A stretch of DNA of 64,000 nt, from positions 1 through 64,000 of the forward strand of contig NZ_JBGQQU010000013.1 in NCBI RefSeq assembly GCF_045528445.1, given 5' to 3'. Below, piece by piece: positions 6,684 to 15,059 of the stretch. A program made the position numbers and the translations under genes. Source of the DNA: Desemzia sp045528445 (lineage in GTDB: Bacteria; Bacillota; Bacilli; Lactobacillales; Carnobacteriaceae). Position 1 is the first letter of the stretch. Every line of letters begins with the position of its first letter. The notes beneath the pieces are model-generated. The model saw only the letters and a program-made list of their open reading frames with translations. It ran no database searches and had not been told where the DNA came from.

Positions 6684-8951
6684 TTGAAAGAATTTCAATT
6701 CATTCACATCAACGAAGCAGCAAACGAATTTCACTTGAGCAACCAAGCTGTCAGCTACATTTTTAGAGTAGATCCAACCACTCATCAATTGGAACAATTA
6801 TACTTTGGTAAAAAAATTCAACACAGAAAATCCTTTTTCTATCTTGTTGAACGGGAAAACCGTCCAGCGAATAACTTGTATGAAGGGAATCATACCTCTT
6901 CTTTAGAACACATCAAACAAGAATACCCAAGCTTCGGAACGACCGATTTTAGATACCCGGCTCATCAAATTAAATGGCCGTCTGGAGATCAAGTTACTCA
7001 TCTTGAATATGCATCTTACACAATATCAAAAGGAAAACCAACTTTAGAAGGTCTTCCAGCTACATATGTCGACAGTAAAGAAGAAGCCGAAACTCTCACC
7101 ATTATCTTGAAAGATATTTATTCAGAATTAGAAGTGCAGTTGAACTACACCATCTTTTCTGCATTTTCTGCTATCACCAGAAGCGCTTGTTTTATTAATC
7201 GCGGAACAACAACAATCCAATTGGAAAATGCGATGAGTGCCAGCGTTGATTTTCCTGATGCTGACTTTGAATTGCTGCATTTGAATGGAGCTTGGGCCAG
7301 AGAAACGCATGTGGAGCGAAAAGCGCTTCATACAGGATTGCAATCTGTTTCCAGTGCACGTGGAGCCAGCAGTCATGCACATAATCCTTTTATGGCTTTA
7401 GTACGACCTGAGACGACCGAATTAAATGGGGAAGTCTACGGGTTCAGTTTGATCTACAGCGGCAATTTTACAGCTCAGGTAGAAGTCGATACGTATCATG
7501 TAACGAGAGCCATGTTGGGAATCAATCCTTTCCGATTCAACTGGCAATTAAATGAAGGCGATTTCTTCCAAACCCCTGAAGCAGTGTTAGTTTATTCTGA
7601 TGCAGGTTTAAATGGCATGAGCCAGACTTATCACGAGTTATATCGGACACGTTTAGCGAGAGGCCGGTGGCGCGATAAAGAGCGGCCAATTCTGATTAAT
7701 AACTGGGAAGCAACTTATTTTGATTTCAACGAGGAAAAGATCCTTGAAATTGCTCGAAATGGAGCTGAATTGGGCATGGAATTATTTGTGCTGGATGACG
7801 GTTGGTTCGGGAAACGTGATGATGATACCAGTTCATTAGGGGATTGGGTAGAAGACAAAACTAAATTGCCTAATGGAATCAAAGGATTGTCTGAAAAAAT
7901 CCATCAATTGGGATTGAAGTTTGGATTATGGTTCGAACCCGAAATGGTGAGCAAAAATACACCTCTCCATGATGAACACTCAGACTGGGTCATTGGCGTT
8001 CCAGGGAAAAATATTTCTCACGGCAGAAACCAATTTGTTCTTGATTTTTCCAGACCTGAAGTGGTCGATTCAATCTTCCAGCAAATGGACGCAATCCTGC
8101 ACGATGCGCAAGTTGATTACATCAAATGGGATATGAACCGCTATATTTCAGAAGCTTATTCAGACGCTTTGCCGCCAGAACAACAAGGAGAAGTTTATCA
8201 TCGGTATATTCTAGGTGTATACGAGTTGTATGAGCGATTGATTACTAAATATCCGGATATTTTGTTTGAATCTTGTGCAGGCGGAGGAGCGCGTAATGAT
8301 CCGGGTATGCTGTATTATGCGCCGCAAGCTTGGGCTAGTGATGATACAGATGCTGTAGAACGTTTGAAGATCCAATACGGAACTTCGATGGTGTATCCTT
8401 TGTCCAGTATCGGAAGCCATGTTTCGGCAGTCCCTAATCATCAAGTCGGACGAGTGACTTCAATGGATATAAGGTCAAACGTAGCTTATTTTGGGACATT
8501 TGGTTACGAAATGGACATCACAACATTGAGTGATGCTGATAAAGAATCTATTCGTCATCATATTCAATTCTTCAAAAAACATCGCGCATTAGTCCAACAA
8601 GGGACATTTTATCGTTTAGAGAGTCCATTTGACGGGAACACTGTTGCTTGGATGCTGGTTTCAAAAGACCAATCTGAAGCATTGGTAGGTTATTACCAAA
8701 TTTTAGCGACGCCAAATCCAGCTTATGAACGCTTGAAATTAACAGGTTTGAATCCGGAAACAATGTATATTGTAGAGCCGATAAATCAAAGCCGGTATGG
8801 AGATGATTTGATGGCTGTCGGATTATTATTTGCAGATGATGTGACTAACGGTATAGAGCCTACTTGGAAATTCAATCGTCATGGCGACTTTACCAGCAAT
8901 ATGTTTTATTTGAAAAGTAACGATTCATTGGAGGACAAGAAATGGGAATAG
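6684..8951 (+). CDS. Alpha-galactosidase, glycoside hydrolase family 36
   Basis: This 755-residue GH36 enzyme hydrolyses alpha-1,6-galactosides such as melibiose and raffinose. The N-terminal beta-sandwich (to about 330) leads into the catalytic barrel with NNWEATYFDFNEEKI, LDDGWFG and GLWFEPEMVSKNT. The nucleophile is D483 (KWDMN) and the acid/base is D553 (SDDTDAVER). ESCAGGGARNDPG and the DIRSNVAYFGTFGYEMD segment are standard. Length matches the family and no signal peptide is present, so it is cytoplasmic. The start is TTG 6684, 8 bases after AGAGAGG. The last codons overlap the ROK kinase start. No dedicated sugar transporter is adjacent. Confidence 0.93.
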   Translation: MKEFQFIHINEAANEFHLSNQAVSYIFRVDPTTHQLEQLYFGKKIQHRKSFFYLVERENRPANNLYEGNHTSSLEHIKQEYPSFGTTDFRYPAHQIKWPSGDQVTHLEYASYTISKGKPTLEGLPATYVDSKEEAETLTIILKDIYSELEVQLNYTIFSAFSAITRSACFINRGTTTIQLENAMSASVDFPDADFELLHLNGAWARETHVERKALHTGLQSVSSARGASSHAHNPFMALVRPETTELNGEVYGFSLIYSGNFTAQVEVDTYHVTRAMLGINPFRFNWQLNEGDFFQTPEAVLVYSDAGLNGMSQTYHELYRTRLARGRWRDKERPILINNWEATYFDFNEEKILEIARNGAELGMELFVLDDGWFGKRDDDTSSLGDWVEDKTKLPNGIKGLSEKIHQLGLKFGLWFEPEMVSKNTPLHDEHSDWVIGVPGKNISHGRNQFVLDFSRPEVVDSIFQQMDAILHDAQVDYIKWDMNRYISEAYSDALPPEQQGEVYHRYILGVYELYERLITKYPDILFESCAGGGARNDPGMLYYAPQAWASDDTDAVERLKIQYGTSMVYPLSSIGSHVSAVPNHQVGRVTSMDIRSNVAYFGTFGYEMDITTLSDADKESIRHHIQFFKKHRALVQQGTFYRLESPFDGNTVAWMLVSKDQSEALVGYYQILATPNPAYERLKLTGLNPETMYIVEPINQSRYGDDLMAVGLLFADDVTNGIEPTWKFNRHGDFTSNMFYLKSNDSLEDKKWE

Positions 8952-9853
8952 CAGCTTTTGATATTGGAGGGACTTCTGTCAAGTATGGAATCTGGGAAAA
9001 TGATGCGTTGAGTCATAAAGGCAGTTTTAAGTCGCCTCGTACTTGGGATGGAATGAAAGCAGAATTGCAGCGCGTAAAAGAAGAAATGGCTGAAAAATAC
9101 GTTATTGATGGTGTAACGTTTAGTGCTCCAGGGGCGGTCAATCAAATTGGAAGAGTCATTGAGGGAGCCAGTGCATTACCGTATTTACACCACTTTCCAA
9201 TTTATGAGGAATTGGAAGATTTGTTAGGGAACAAGGTAGCGATCGAAAATGATGCTAACTGTGCGGCTTTAGCAGAAGTGTGGCGAGGCTCCGCTAAAGG
9301 CTTGAAGAATGTATTAATGGTAGTGGTTGGAACTGGAATTGGAGGATCGGTGATCGTAGATGGTGAGGTTCAACATGGGGCTCATTTATTTGGCGGAGAA
9401 TTCGGCTACACATTGTTAACGGAGACTCAAACATTCAGCCAGTTGGGGACGGCTGTAAAAATGGCTGGACGCTATGCAGAACGCAAGGGAATACCGAAAG
9501 CGGAGATCAGCGGGGAGGAAGTTTTTCAATTAGCAGAAGCTGGAGATGAAATAGCAATGGAAGAGACAGAAACATTTTATCGCTCTTTAGCCCGCGGCAT
9601 ATTCAATTTGCAGTACAGTTACGATCCGGACTTAGTATTGCTGGGAGGCGGAGTATCCAATAAACCGGATATTATCGATCAATTAAATAAACGATTTGAA
9701 GACATTTTAACTCAAGTTCAAATAGCACCTTTTATGCCTCAAGTAGAAACGTGCTTGTTTAAAAGTGATGCCAATTTAGTCGGTGCGGTGTACAATTATT
9801 TGCAAAAAACTACTGGAAAGATGGAGAGAACAGATGAAATTAAAGCAAACTGA
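8942..9853 (+). CDS. ROK-family sugar kinase
   Basis: This 303-residue ROK protein is without an N-terminal HTH, so it is a kinase rather than a repressor. AAFDIGGTSVKYGIWE is the ATP-binding phosphate-1 motif, AIENDANCAALAEVWRG holds the catalytic Asp (END) and VVGTGIGGSVIVDG is the second nucleotide loop. The ROK zinc motif CxCGxxGC is absent, as in some glucokinase and beta-glucoside kinase members. The ATG overlaps the GH36 stop by 10 bases, and the 3' end overlaps the SGNH gene, so translation is probably coupled. It likely phosphorylates the free hexose released by the operon. Confidence 0.88.
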   Translation: MGIAAFDIGGTSVKYGIWENDALSHKGSFKSPRTWDGMKAELQRVKEEMAEKYVIDGVTFSAPGAVNQIGRVIEGASALPYLHHFPIYEELEDLLGNKVAIENDANCAALAEVWRGSAKGLKNVLMVVVGTGIGGSVIVDGEVQHGAHLFGGEFGYTLLTETQTFSQLGTAVKMAGRYAERKGIPKAEISGEEVFQLAEAGDEIAMEETETFYRSLARGIFNLQYSYDPDLVLLGGGVSNKPDIIDQLNKRFEDILTQVQIAPFMPQVETCLFKSDANLVGAVYNYLQKTTGKMERTDEIKAN

Positions 9854-10466
9854 GCGTATTTTATTTTTTGGAGATAGTATTACAGATGTCGGACGGGACC
9901 GTGATGATTTTCATGACTTAGGCAAAGGATACCCGTTGATGGTGGCAGGCAGGTTGCAAGCTGAATACCCTGCATTAAAGTTGTCCTTTTTAAACCGCGG
10001 TATCAGTGGCGACAAGGTAGCAGATTTGAAGAAACGATTAGAAGAAGACTGTATTTCGTTAAACCCAACAGTCGTATCGATTTTGATCGGAATAAACGAT
10101 ACGTGGCACCAAGAAGGATCGGCAGAATTTGGGTCAGCTGTACTAATGGAGCAATTCGAACAAGATTATCGAGAAGTATTGAGTGCCATCAAAGAAAAAA
10201 CAGGTGCTCAAATTGTGGTAATGGAACCTTTTGTATTGCCTTATCCCGCAGACCGAGCAAGTTGGAGAGTGGACTTGGATCAACGAATTCAAATCACTCG
10301 TAAATTAGCTGAAGAATTCCAAGCAGATTTTGTAGCGTTGGATGGTCCGTTGAATGCTTACGGCATTAAACACAGTTTCCAATATTTAACAGGAGAAGAC
10401 GGAGTTCATCCTACTGTTGCAGGCCATGGAGTGATAACCGAAAAATGGTTGGAAAACATAGAATAA
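9834..10466 (+). CDS. SGNH/GDSL-family hydrolase
   Basis: This 210-residue SGNH hydrolase shows block I ILFFGDSITDVGRD (Ser nucleophile), block II around FLNRGISGDKV (Gly), block III VSILIGINDTWH (Asn) and block V GEDGVHPTVAGHGVI (Asp and His). This set fits carbohydrate acetylesterases of the rhamnogalacturonan/xylan type. There is no signal peptide, so it would act on imported sugars. The start is ATG 9834 with GGAGAG upstream; a longer frame begins at 9783 but lies inside the kinase gene. It is the third gene of the operon and ends at a strong terminator. Confidence 0.88.
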   Translation: MKLKQTERILFFGDSITDVGRDRDDFHDLGKGYPLMVAGRLQAEYPALKLSFLNRGISGDKVADLKKRLEEDCISLNPTVVSILIGINDTWHQEGSAEFGSAVLMEQFEQDYREVLSAIKEKTGAQIVVMEPFVLPYPADRASWRVDLDQRIQITRKLAEEFQADFVALDGPLNAYGIKHSFQYLTGEDGVHPTVAGHGVITEKWLENIE

Positions 10467-10494
10467 ACAGCAAAGTAATCAGTTAACGAAATAC

Positions 10495-10536
10495 AAAAAG
10501 AAACCAAAGAGGGATTTCCTGCTTTGGTTTCTTTTT
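10495..10536. terminator. Rho-independent terminator, bidirectional
   Basis: AAAAAGAAACCAAAG pairs perfectly with CTTTGGTTTCTTTTT (10522-10536). It serves the operon at left and the minus-strand ROK remnant at right. Confidence 0.85.
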
Positions 10537-10552
10537 GTGTATGCTTTAAAAA

Positions 10553-11078
10553 TCAATTTGTAAGAGAAACAGAATTTGGAATCAATGGAAATGTCGGCAA
10601 ATGAAAAAATTGTTGGATGCTTAAAGCAGCTCCGCCTAAAAGAATCGCTTCTTCCCCCAACAATGAATTTTCAATAGGGGTTTTTAAACTAAATGAACTA
10701 ACGATATTTTTTCTGATCAAAGGTAAAAGAGCAGGAATCTCGTTAATCAATGTAGAGTTCAAATACACTTTTTCTGGACCGTAACTTGCGATCGCGTTAT
10801 TGATGCCGATACTGATATGAAAAGCAAACTCTTCGATCAATTGAACCGTTTCAGCGTCCCCAGATTTATAAAAGGCAATGAGATCAGCTAAAGAAAATGT
10901 CGGATCGTTTTTTAACTGCTGAAGAGCAGCAAGAACGGCTCGTTGAGAACTGTATTGTTCCAAACACCCCTTGTTTCCGCAAGGACAGTCTTTGCCATGA
11001 GGATAAAGGATCGTATGCCCAATTTCTCCACTGCGTCCATCTCGACCGTGATACAGCTCATTATTGATGATACCCGTG
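10553..11078 (-). pseudogene. ROK-family transcriptional repressor, 5'-truncated
   Basis: The minus frame carries the C-terminal half of a NagC/XylR-type ROK repressor: TGIINNELYHGRDGRSGEIGHT, then the zinc motif CPCGNKGCLEQY, then a normal C-terminus. Homology stops at about 11078, where the frame runs into GH42 sequence on the other strand and meets a TAG with no start codon. The DNA-binding domain and the ATPase-like first lobe are absent. Full members are about 380-400 residues; only about 175 remain. It was probably the regulator of the adjacent sugar genes. Confidence 0.85.
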
Positions 11079-11986
11079 TTTTTCGTGAAGTGGCAGAATT
11101 GGGAAATGAACTAGCACATTTAGGCAATCAGTTGATTGGTGCTGAGACCAAAGCTAGAATAGGCATTATTTTTGATTGGGATAATTATTGGGCATTGGAA
11201 TACACTAGTGGACCGACAGTTGATTTGTATTATGTGGATCAAATCCAGAGGTATTATGAAACGTTATACCATAATCAAGTGGCGGTAGATATTATTCCAG
11301 TAGATGCTGATTTTGAGCAATACGATATGATCTTAGCTCCTGTTCTTTATATGGTCAAAAAAGGAACAGCTGAGAAGTTGGAACAATTTGTAGCAAAGGG
11401 AGGAACGTTCCTGACGTCTTTCATGAGTGGAATTGTAGACCAAAGCGATAATGTCCATCTTGGAGGATATCCAGGACCATTAAGAAAGTTATTGGGAATT
11501 TGGGTGGAAGAAATCGATGCCTTGGCTCCTGAAAAGCGCAATACAGTTGAATTTGGGAGTAGAGATTGGAACAAACCGTCTTATGAATGTTCAATGTTGT
11601 GTGACTTGCTGCATTTAGAAGGGGCAGAGGCAATAGCTGAGTACAAGAGTGATTTTTATAAAGGCATGCCTGCAGTGACGAAAAACTCTTTTGGAAAAGG
11701 AGAAGCTTGGTATTTGGCAACACTTCCTGAAAAAGAGATGCTTCAAGAAATTATTGATCACTTATTGAAAGAAAAAAATATTGTTGGTTTCGGAGTTCAG
11801 CCTGAGGGAATTGAAATCACCAGCCGCGTGAAAGACGGCAAAGAATTTATTTTTGTGATGAACCACACGGATGAAGCACAAACTGTAGCAAATAATTTTG
11901 TAGGATATGAGGATATTTTGTCCTCAGCTGAAGGAACAGAAGAGTTGCTGCTGGAACCTTTTGGAGTGCGTATTTATACGAAATAA
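11074..11986 (+). pseudogene. GH42 beta-galactosidase, C-terminal remnant
   Basis: From about 11074 the plus frame reads DTRVFREVAELGNELAHLG, then a GH42 trimerisation domain (ARIGIIFDWDNYWALEYTSGP, KKGTAEKLEQFVAKGGTFLTSF) and the C-terminal beta domain. About 303 residues remain of a family that is normally near 680, and the whole catalytic barrel is missing. An open frame extends upstream to 10943, but that part is antisense to the ROK zinc-motif region and is not GH42. The 3' end and terminator are intact. Confidence 0.87.
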
Positions 11987-11993
11987 ACAATAG

Positions 11994-12030
11994 GAGACAA
12001 GAACTGGTATCGGTTCTTGTCTCTTATTTT
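11994..12030 (+). terminator. Rho-independent terminator
   Basis: GAGACAAGAAC (11994-12004) pairs with GTTCTTGTCTC (12013-12023), then TTATTTT. The T-rich tail also looks like the left target duplication of the element that follows. Confidence 0.8.
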
Positions 12031-12723
12031 GGCTCTTCATCTTCTAGCGTTGGTAAAGAACTCTCCTGCGACCAATGAGAGTTAGAGTAAAATCTGATTT
12101 GTGGGAGTGATTTTTTATGTCAAAGTATAGTAAAGTGAAGAATAGGGTTTGAACATCAAGGAAAAAATTGCTATGATGAAAAATGGAGTTTGAACATCAA
12201 GGGGAAAATTGTCTTGATGAAGAATGTAGTTTAAACATCAAGGGGAAAATTACCATGATGAAAAATGGAGTTTGAACATCAAGAGAAAAATTGCCATGAT
12301 GAAGAATGGAGTTTGAACATCAAGGAGAAAATTGTCTTGATGAAGAATGTAGTTTAAACATCAAGGGGAAAATTGCCTTGATGAAAAATGGAGTTTGAAC
12401 ATCAAGAGAAAAATTGCCATGATGAAGAATGGAGTTTGAACATCAAGGGTAAACCCGCCATGATGAAAAATGGAGTTTGAACATCAAGGGGAAAATTGCC
12501 TTGATGAAGAATGTAGTTTAAACATCAAGGGGAAAATTGCCTTGATGAAGAATGTAGTTTAAACATCAAGGGGAAAATTGCCATGATGAAAAATGGAGTT
12601 TGAACATCAAGAGAAAAATTGCCATGATGAAAAACGAAGATCTCTTTCACACTATTACTCTAGTAATTTCTCAATAGGATACATCTTAATTTTTACTTAC
12701 CAACGTCAAATATTGCAGACACC
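12031..12723. mobile_element. MITE-like element enclosing the 41-bp repeat array
   Basis: The left end reads GGCTCTTCATCTTC then TAGCGTTGGTAAAGAA. The right end, inverted, reads GGTGTCTGCAATATTTG then ACGTTGGTAAGTAAA. The inner part CGTTGGTAA (12048-12056 and 12697-12705) is an exact inverted repeat. Flanks CTTATTTT (12023-12030) and CTATTTT (12724-12730) resemble a target duplication. Both ends match the element at 59376-59705 (CTTCATyTTCTA...GGTAAAGAA at left, TTTTTACTTACCAAyGTC at right). There is no transposase, so it would be non-autonomous. GG ends and an 8-bp duplication suggest an ISL3-type parent, an inference. Confidence 0.55.
12147..12638 (+). repeat. Twelve tandem copies of a 41-bp unit with hairpin and micro-ORF
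   Basis: Units start at 12147 and recur every 41 bases to 12638 with no spacers. Each unit contains CATCAAGG and CCTTGATG or CCATGATG, arms of an 8-bp hairpin. In most units AAGGGG/AAGGAG/AAGAG lies 9-13 bases before ATG, followed by MKNGV or MKNVV and a stop reached in the next unit (GGA GTT TGA or GTA GTT TAA). Variants recur with a three-unit (123-bp) period: units 2/5, 3/6 and 4/7 are near-identical pairs. A leader frame, MSKYSKVKNRV, starts at 12118 behind GGGAGTG. The last unit reads into a 17-codon frame. Function unknown. Confidence 0.85.
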
Positions 12724-13067
12724 CTATTTTCAGTTTTTTATGAATTGTTCGTACAAAGACTGAACCCGACCTCGGAAAAATTGCATTAAGAGATCTAAGA
12801 AAAAAGCGAGAATGAGGGTATTGATGACTAAACGTAGCATTAAAGACAAACCCGCCTATTGATACGTATAAGATATTTAGGACAATTCGGATTATTTGAA
12901 GGAAAAGCGTTCGTATGAGTTTTCTTCTATAATGAGGTGCTTAATGAACTCCTTATAGCTTAAACTGTTGCCAAATAGTAATCGGATACAACTTATTGCA
13001 GGAGATTTTATCTAAGGTGATAAGAAAACTAAGGACCAAACAGATTCATCAGGAACGAAAAAACAAC

Positions 13068-13096
13068 TTGTAATTTTCCCCACCAGGTGGTATGAT
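13068..13096 (+). promoter_or_regulatory. Sigma-A promoter in a gene-free region
   Basis: TTGTAA (13068-13073), 17-base spacer, TATGAT (13091-13096). No coding frame follows, and the transcript would end at the terminator at 13279-13327. The stretch 12724-13067 upstream shows no recognisable gene; a short frame reading RTKTEPDLGKIALRDLRKKRE near 12770 may be a coding remnant. Confidence 0.6.
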
Positions 13097-13102
13097 TCTA
13101 TA

Positions 13103-13327
13103 CATGCGATGAGTTGACCAGCAATCAGGTGATTTTGTCATTTCGCTGCGGCGACTAGTGATTGCTAAGAAATAGGCAGGGCACAAGTGCGTAAGCACAC
13201 TGCGGGATGCAGGTGTTTGGATCCCTCTGTTTTGTGGAATTCATGGAACCTATTGAATGTAAATTCAATACTGTCGGAAAAGCTCGAGATATTGCTTCTT
13301 AGGAAGCGATTATCTCGAGCTTTTTTT
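13103..13327 (+). ncRNA. Candidate structured non-coding RNA, about 225 nt
   Basis: Between a good promoter and a strong terminator there is no ORF with a start site, but there are stacked helices. AGCAATCA pairs with TGATTGCT, enclosing about 31 bases. GTGC-GTAA-GCAC and ATTGAAT-GTAA-ATTCAAT both close on GTAA, a GNRA-type tetraloop. The stretch is also less AT-rich than nearby intergenic DNA. I do not find the hallmark sequences of RNase P, tmRNA, SRP RNA or a T-box. It lies convergent to the Mga-like regulator. Could be a regulatory sRNA. Confidence 0.5.
13279..13327 (+). terminator. Strong rho-independent terminator
   Basis: AAGCTCGAGATA and TATCTCGAGCTT pair perfectly, with an additional GCTTC/GAAGC helix in the loop, followed by seven T residues. 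Confidence 0.85.
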
Positions 13328-13381
13328 GTTTTTTTATGTAACCGTTAGATTTTAAAAATGTAGATTTCCCATACGGCACAG

Positions 13382-14881
13382 CTATTCTTCTAATAGAACA
13401 GTATCTACTTTTCTGATTACATCAATAGCCAACTTAAGATCTCGCAAATTTTGTTCTGTAGGGATATTTTGGATGCAAAACACTTTTTTATCTAAAAGAT
13501 AGTCAATAGAAGTGGTAGAAATCAAGATATCATAGTCCATATTTTTTAACAGCTTTAATGATAATCTAGGTTCCATATAAAGTTCTGAAACAACATCACC
13601 GCCATATTGAATGTTGATAAGGTCACGCAACATTTTTGCATGTTCTAAATCATACGTACTAATAATCAGTAATTTGGCTTTTCTGCGTTGCTTGTGTAAC
13701 GCAACGAGTAAATTATTCCAGTGGATGACTAGGGTATATATTAATTCATCTATTGAATGACGACTGAAAATCAAATCCATTTCCTGTTGGTAATGACGAA
13801 TCTGCTTTGTTGCTGAATGAATAAAAGTTGGAACATCTTTTTCAAGTGAACGGACAAAATATTCTTTTTGATCAAAAAGAATATAAGGTGTTTTTCGTAT
13901 ATGTTTATTTGGCCTCGAAACAATCTTCGAAAGGTTATAAAGATCAAGCAGAAGATGTTCTTTATTGGGGATGGGTACTTTAAATTGGTTGGAGAGGCTA
14001 TCTAACATATCTGATAGTAGAGCGATTGACTTTTTTAACACTGGATCTGTTTCTGCTTCTTTGATGAGCTGGTCATATGTAAAAGCAAAACTATTCGTCA
14101 AAAATACAGCAAAAACTTGTTCAATAAACTCCGGCTGAAAAGAAATGTTCATTATATTTTCAAGAGGCTTCAAAATAAAACGAAATTTTGTTAAATCAGG
14201 GATATATTTTGCCAAGTTATTTGGTTTTATATCCATATAGTGTCCCTTTTGCGTTCGAATCAAACTAACAGCGATCCAGTGTTTTACACGTTCAAAATCT
14301 GAAAAATTCAAGGGAGTATGGATGAATTTAGCTGAGAGCACTATGAAATTCTCGAATATTTTTCTATCCATAGTAGGGTATGGCCAGTCAACATGAGTGC
14401 ATTTCTCCATAAAATAGGAAATATAAAATGAACGTATAGTGGATTCTGGCCCCTCTAACCGGCAAGGATTCGTTAGGATTTTAAGGGGATAATCTTCAAA
14501 CACGAGATTGATTTTTTTGATTGTCCTGGCTAGTGTAGAAGAACTGATGTATAAGAATTCAGCCATTTCATCAAGAGATTTTGTCTCATCATGAAATAAA
14601 CTTTCAAGAAATAAAAAATGAGTACTCTCTTTTAAGATGAGACGATAAACCATTTCAATACTCATATTTGTAGGTAAAAATAAGCAAACCCCTCTGTAAG
14701 AAGTTTGAAGATAGTCTTTAGCTAACAATTCTTTTAAAGAGAGCACATCTTGTTTGAGTGTTTTCTCAGAGCAATGCAACGTCTTAGCAAGAACGGGGAT
14801 CGGCATCCAATCTTCATTAGCATAAAGGGTTTCGAAAAGCTTCAGTTTTCGTTCTTCATATTTTTCTAAAATTTCACGCAT
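13382..14881 (-). CDS. Mga-family (PRD-like) transcriptional regulator
   Basis: This 499-residue protein is of the Mga/AtxA class. An N-terminal winged helix (VLAKTLHCSEKTLKQDVLSL, about residues 24-50) is followed by the Mga HTH at about 65-150 (LDEMAEFLYISSSTLARTIKKI), PRD-like helical domains and an EIIB-like C-terminal domain. Such regulators are often tuned by PTS phosphorylation of PRD histidines. The start is ATG 14881, 6 bases after GGAGGG; an upstream in-frame ATG at 14932 has no comparable site. It stands alone, so its target is unknown. No adjacent virulence or PTS operon is visible. Confidence 0.85.
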   Translation of the reverse strand: MREILEKYEERKLKLFETLYANEDWMPIPVLAKTLHCSEKTLKQDVLSLKELLAKDYLQTSYRGVCLFLPTNMSIEMVYRLILKESTHFLFLESLFHDETKSLDEMAEFLYISSSTLARTIKKINLVFEDYPLKILTNPCRLEGPESTIRSFYISYFMEKCTHVDWPYPTMDRKIFENFIVLSAKFIHTPLNFSDFERVKHWIAVSLIRTQKGHYMDIKPNNLAKYIPDLTKFRFILKPLENIMNISFQPEFIEQVFAVFLTNSFAFTYDQLIKEAETDPVLKKSIALLSDMLDSLSNQFKVPIPNKEHLLLDLYNLSKIVSRPNKHIRKTPYILFDQKEYFVRSLEKDVPTFIHSATKQIRHYQQEMDLIFSRHSIDELIYTLVIHWNNLLVALHKQRRKAKLLIISTYDLEHAKMLRDLINIQYGGDVVSELYMEPRLSLKLLKNMDYDILISTTSIDYLLDKKVFCIQNIPTEQNLRDLKLAIDVIRKVDTVLLEE

Positions 14882-15059
14882 GGGTATCCCTCCAAAGTTG
14901 TCGCTTACTATTGAAGATGCAGGTTGAATCAATGAGTCATTTATTATACCATTTGTTTTTATTTTTAATTACTGTATAAAAGAAACTAAGAAGATTAAAA
15001 AAATAGGAACGGTTCAAGTCAGCATCTTTTGGATATATCGTCTTGAACGAGTAATTTTT

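Noticed and set aside
10943..11986. A single 347-residue protein
   Set aside because: Its first 44 or so codons are antisense to the ROK zinc-motif region; GH42 homology starts only at about 11074, so the ORF is a deletion artefact.
12147..12638. CRISPR array
   Set aside because: The 41-bp units abut directly with no unique spacers, and no cas genes are present.
12147..12638. Repeat-containing protein gene
   Set aside because: 41 bases is not a whole number of codons and every frame on both strands meets stops within about two or three units.
13103..13327. RNase P RNA, tmRNA, SRP RNA, 6S RNA or T-box
   Set aside because: None of the hallmark sequences (GAGGAAAGTCC, alanine-tag frame, GGAAGCAGCC-type SRP loop, T-box core) is present; 6S could not be confirmed by structure.
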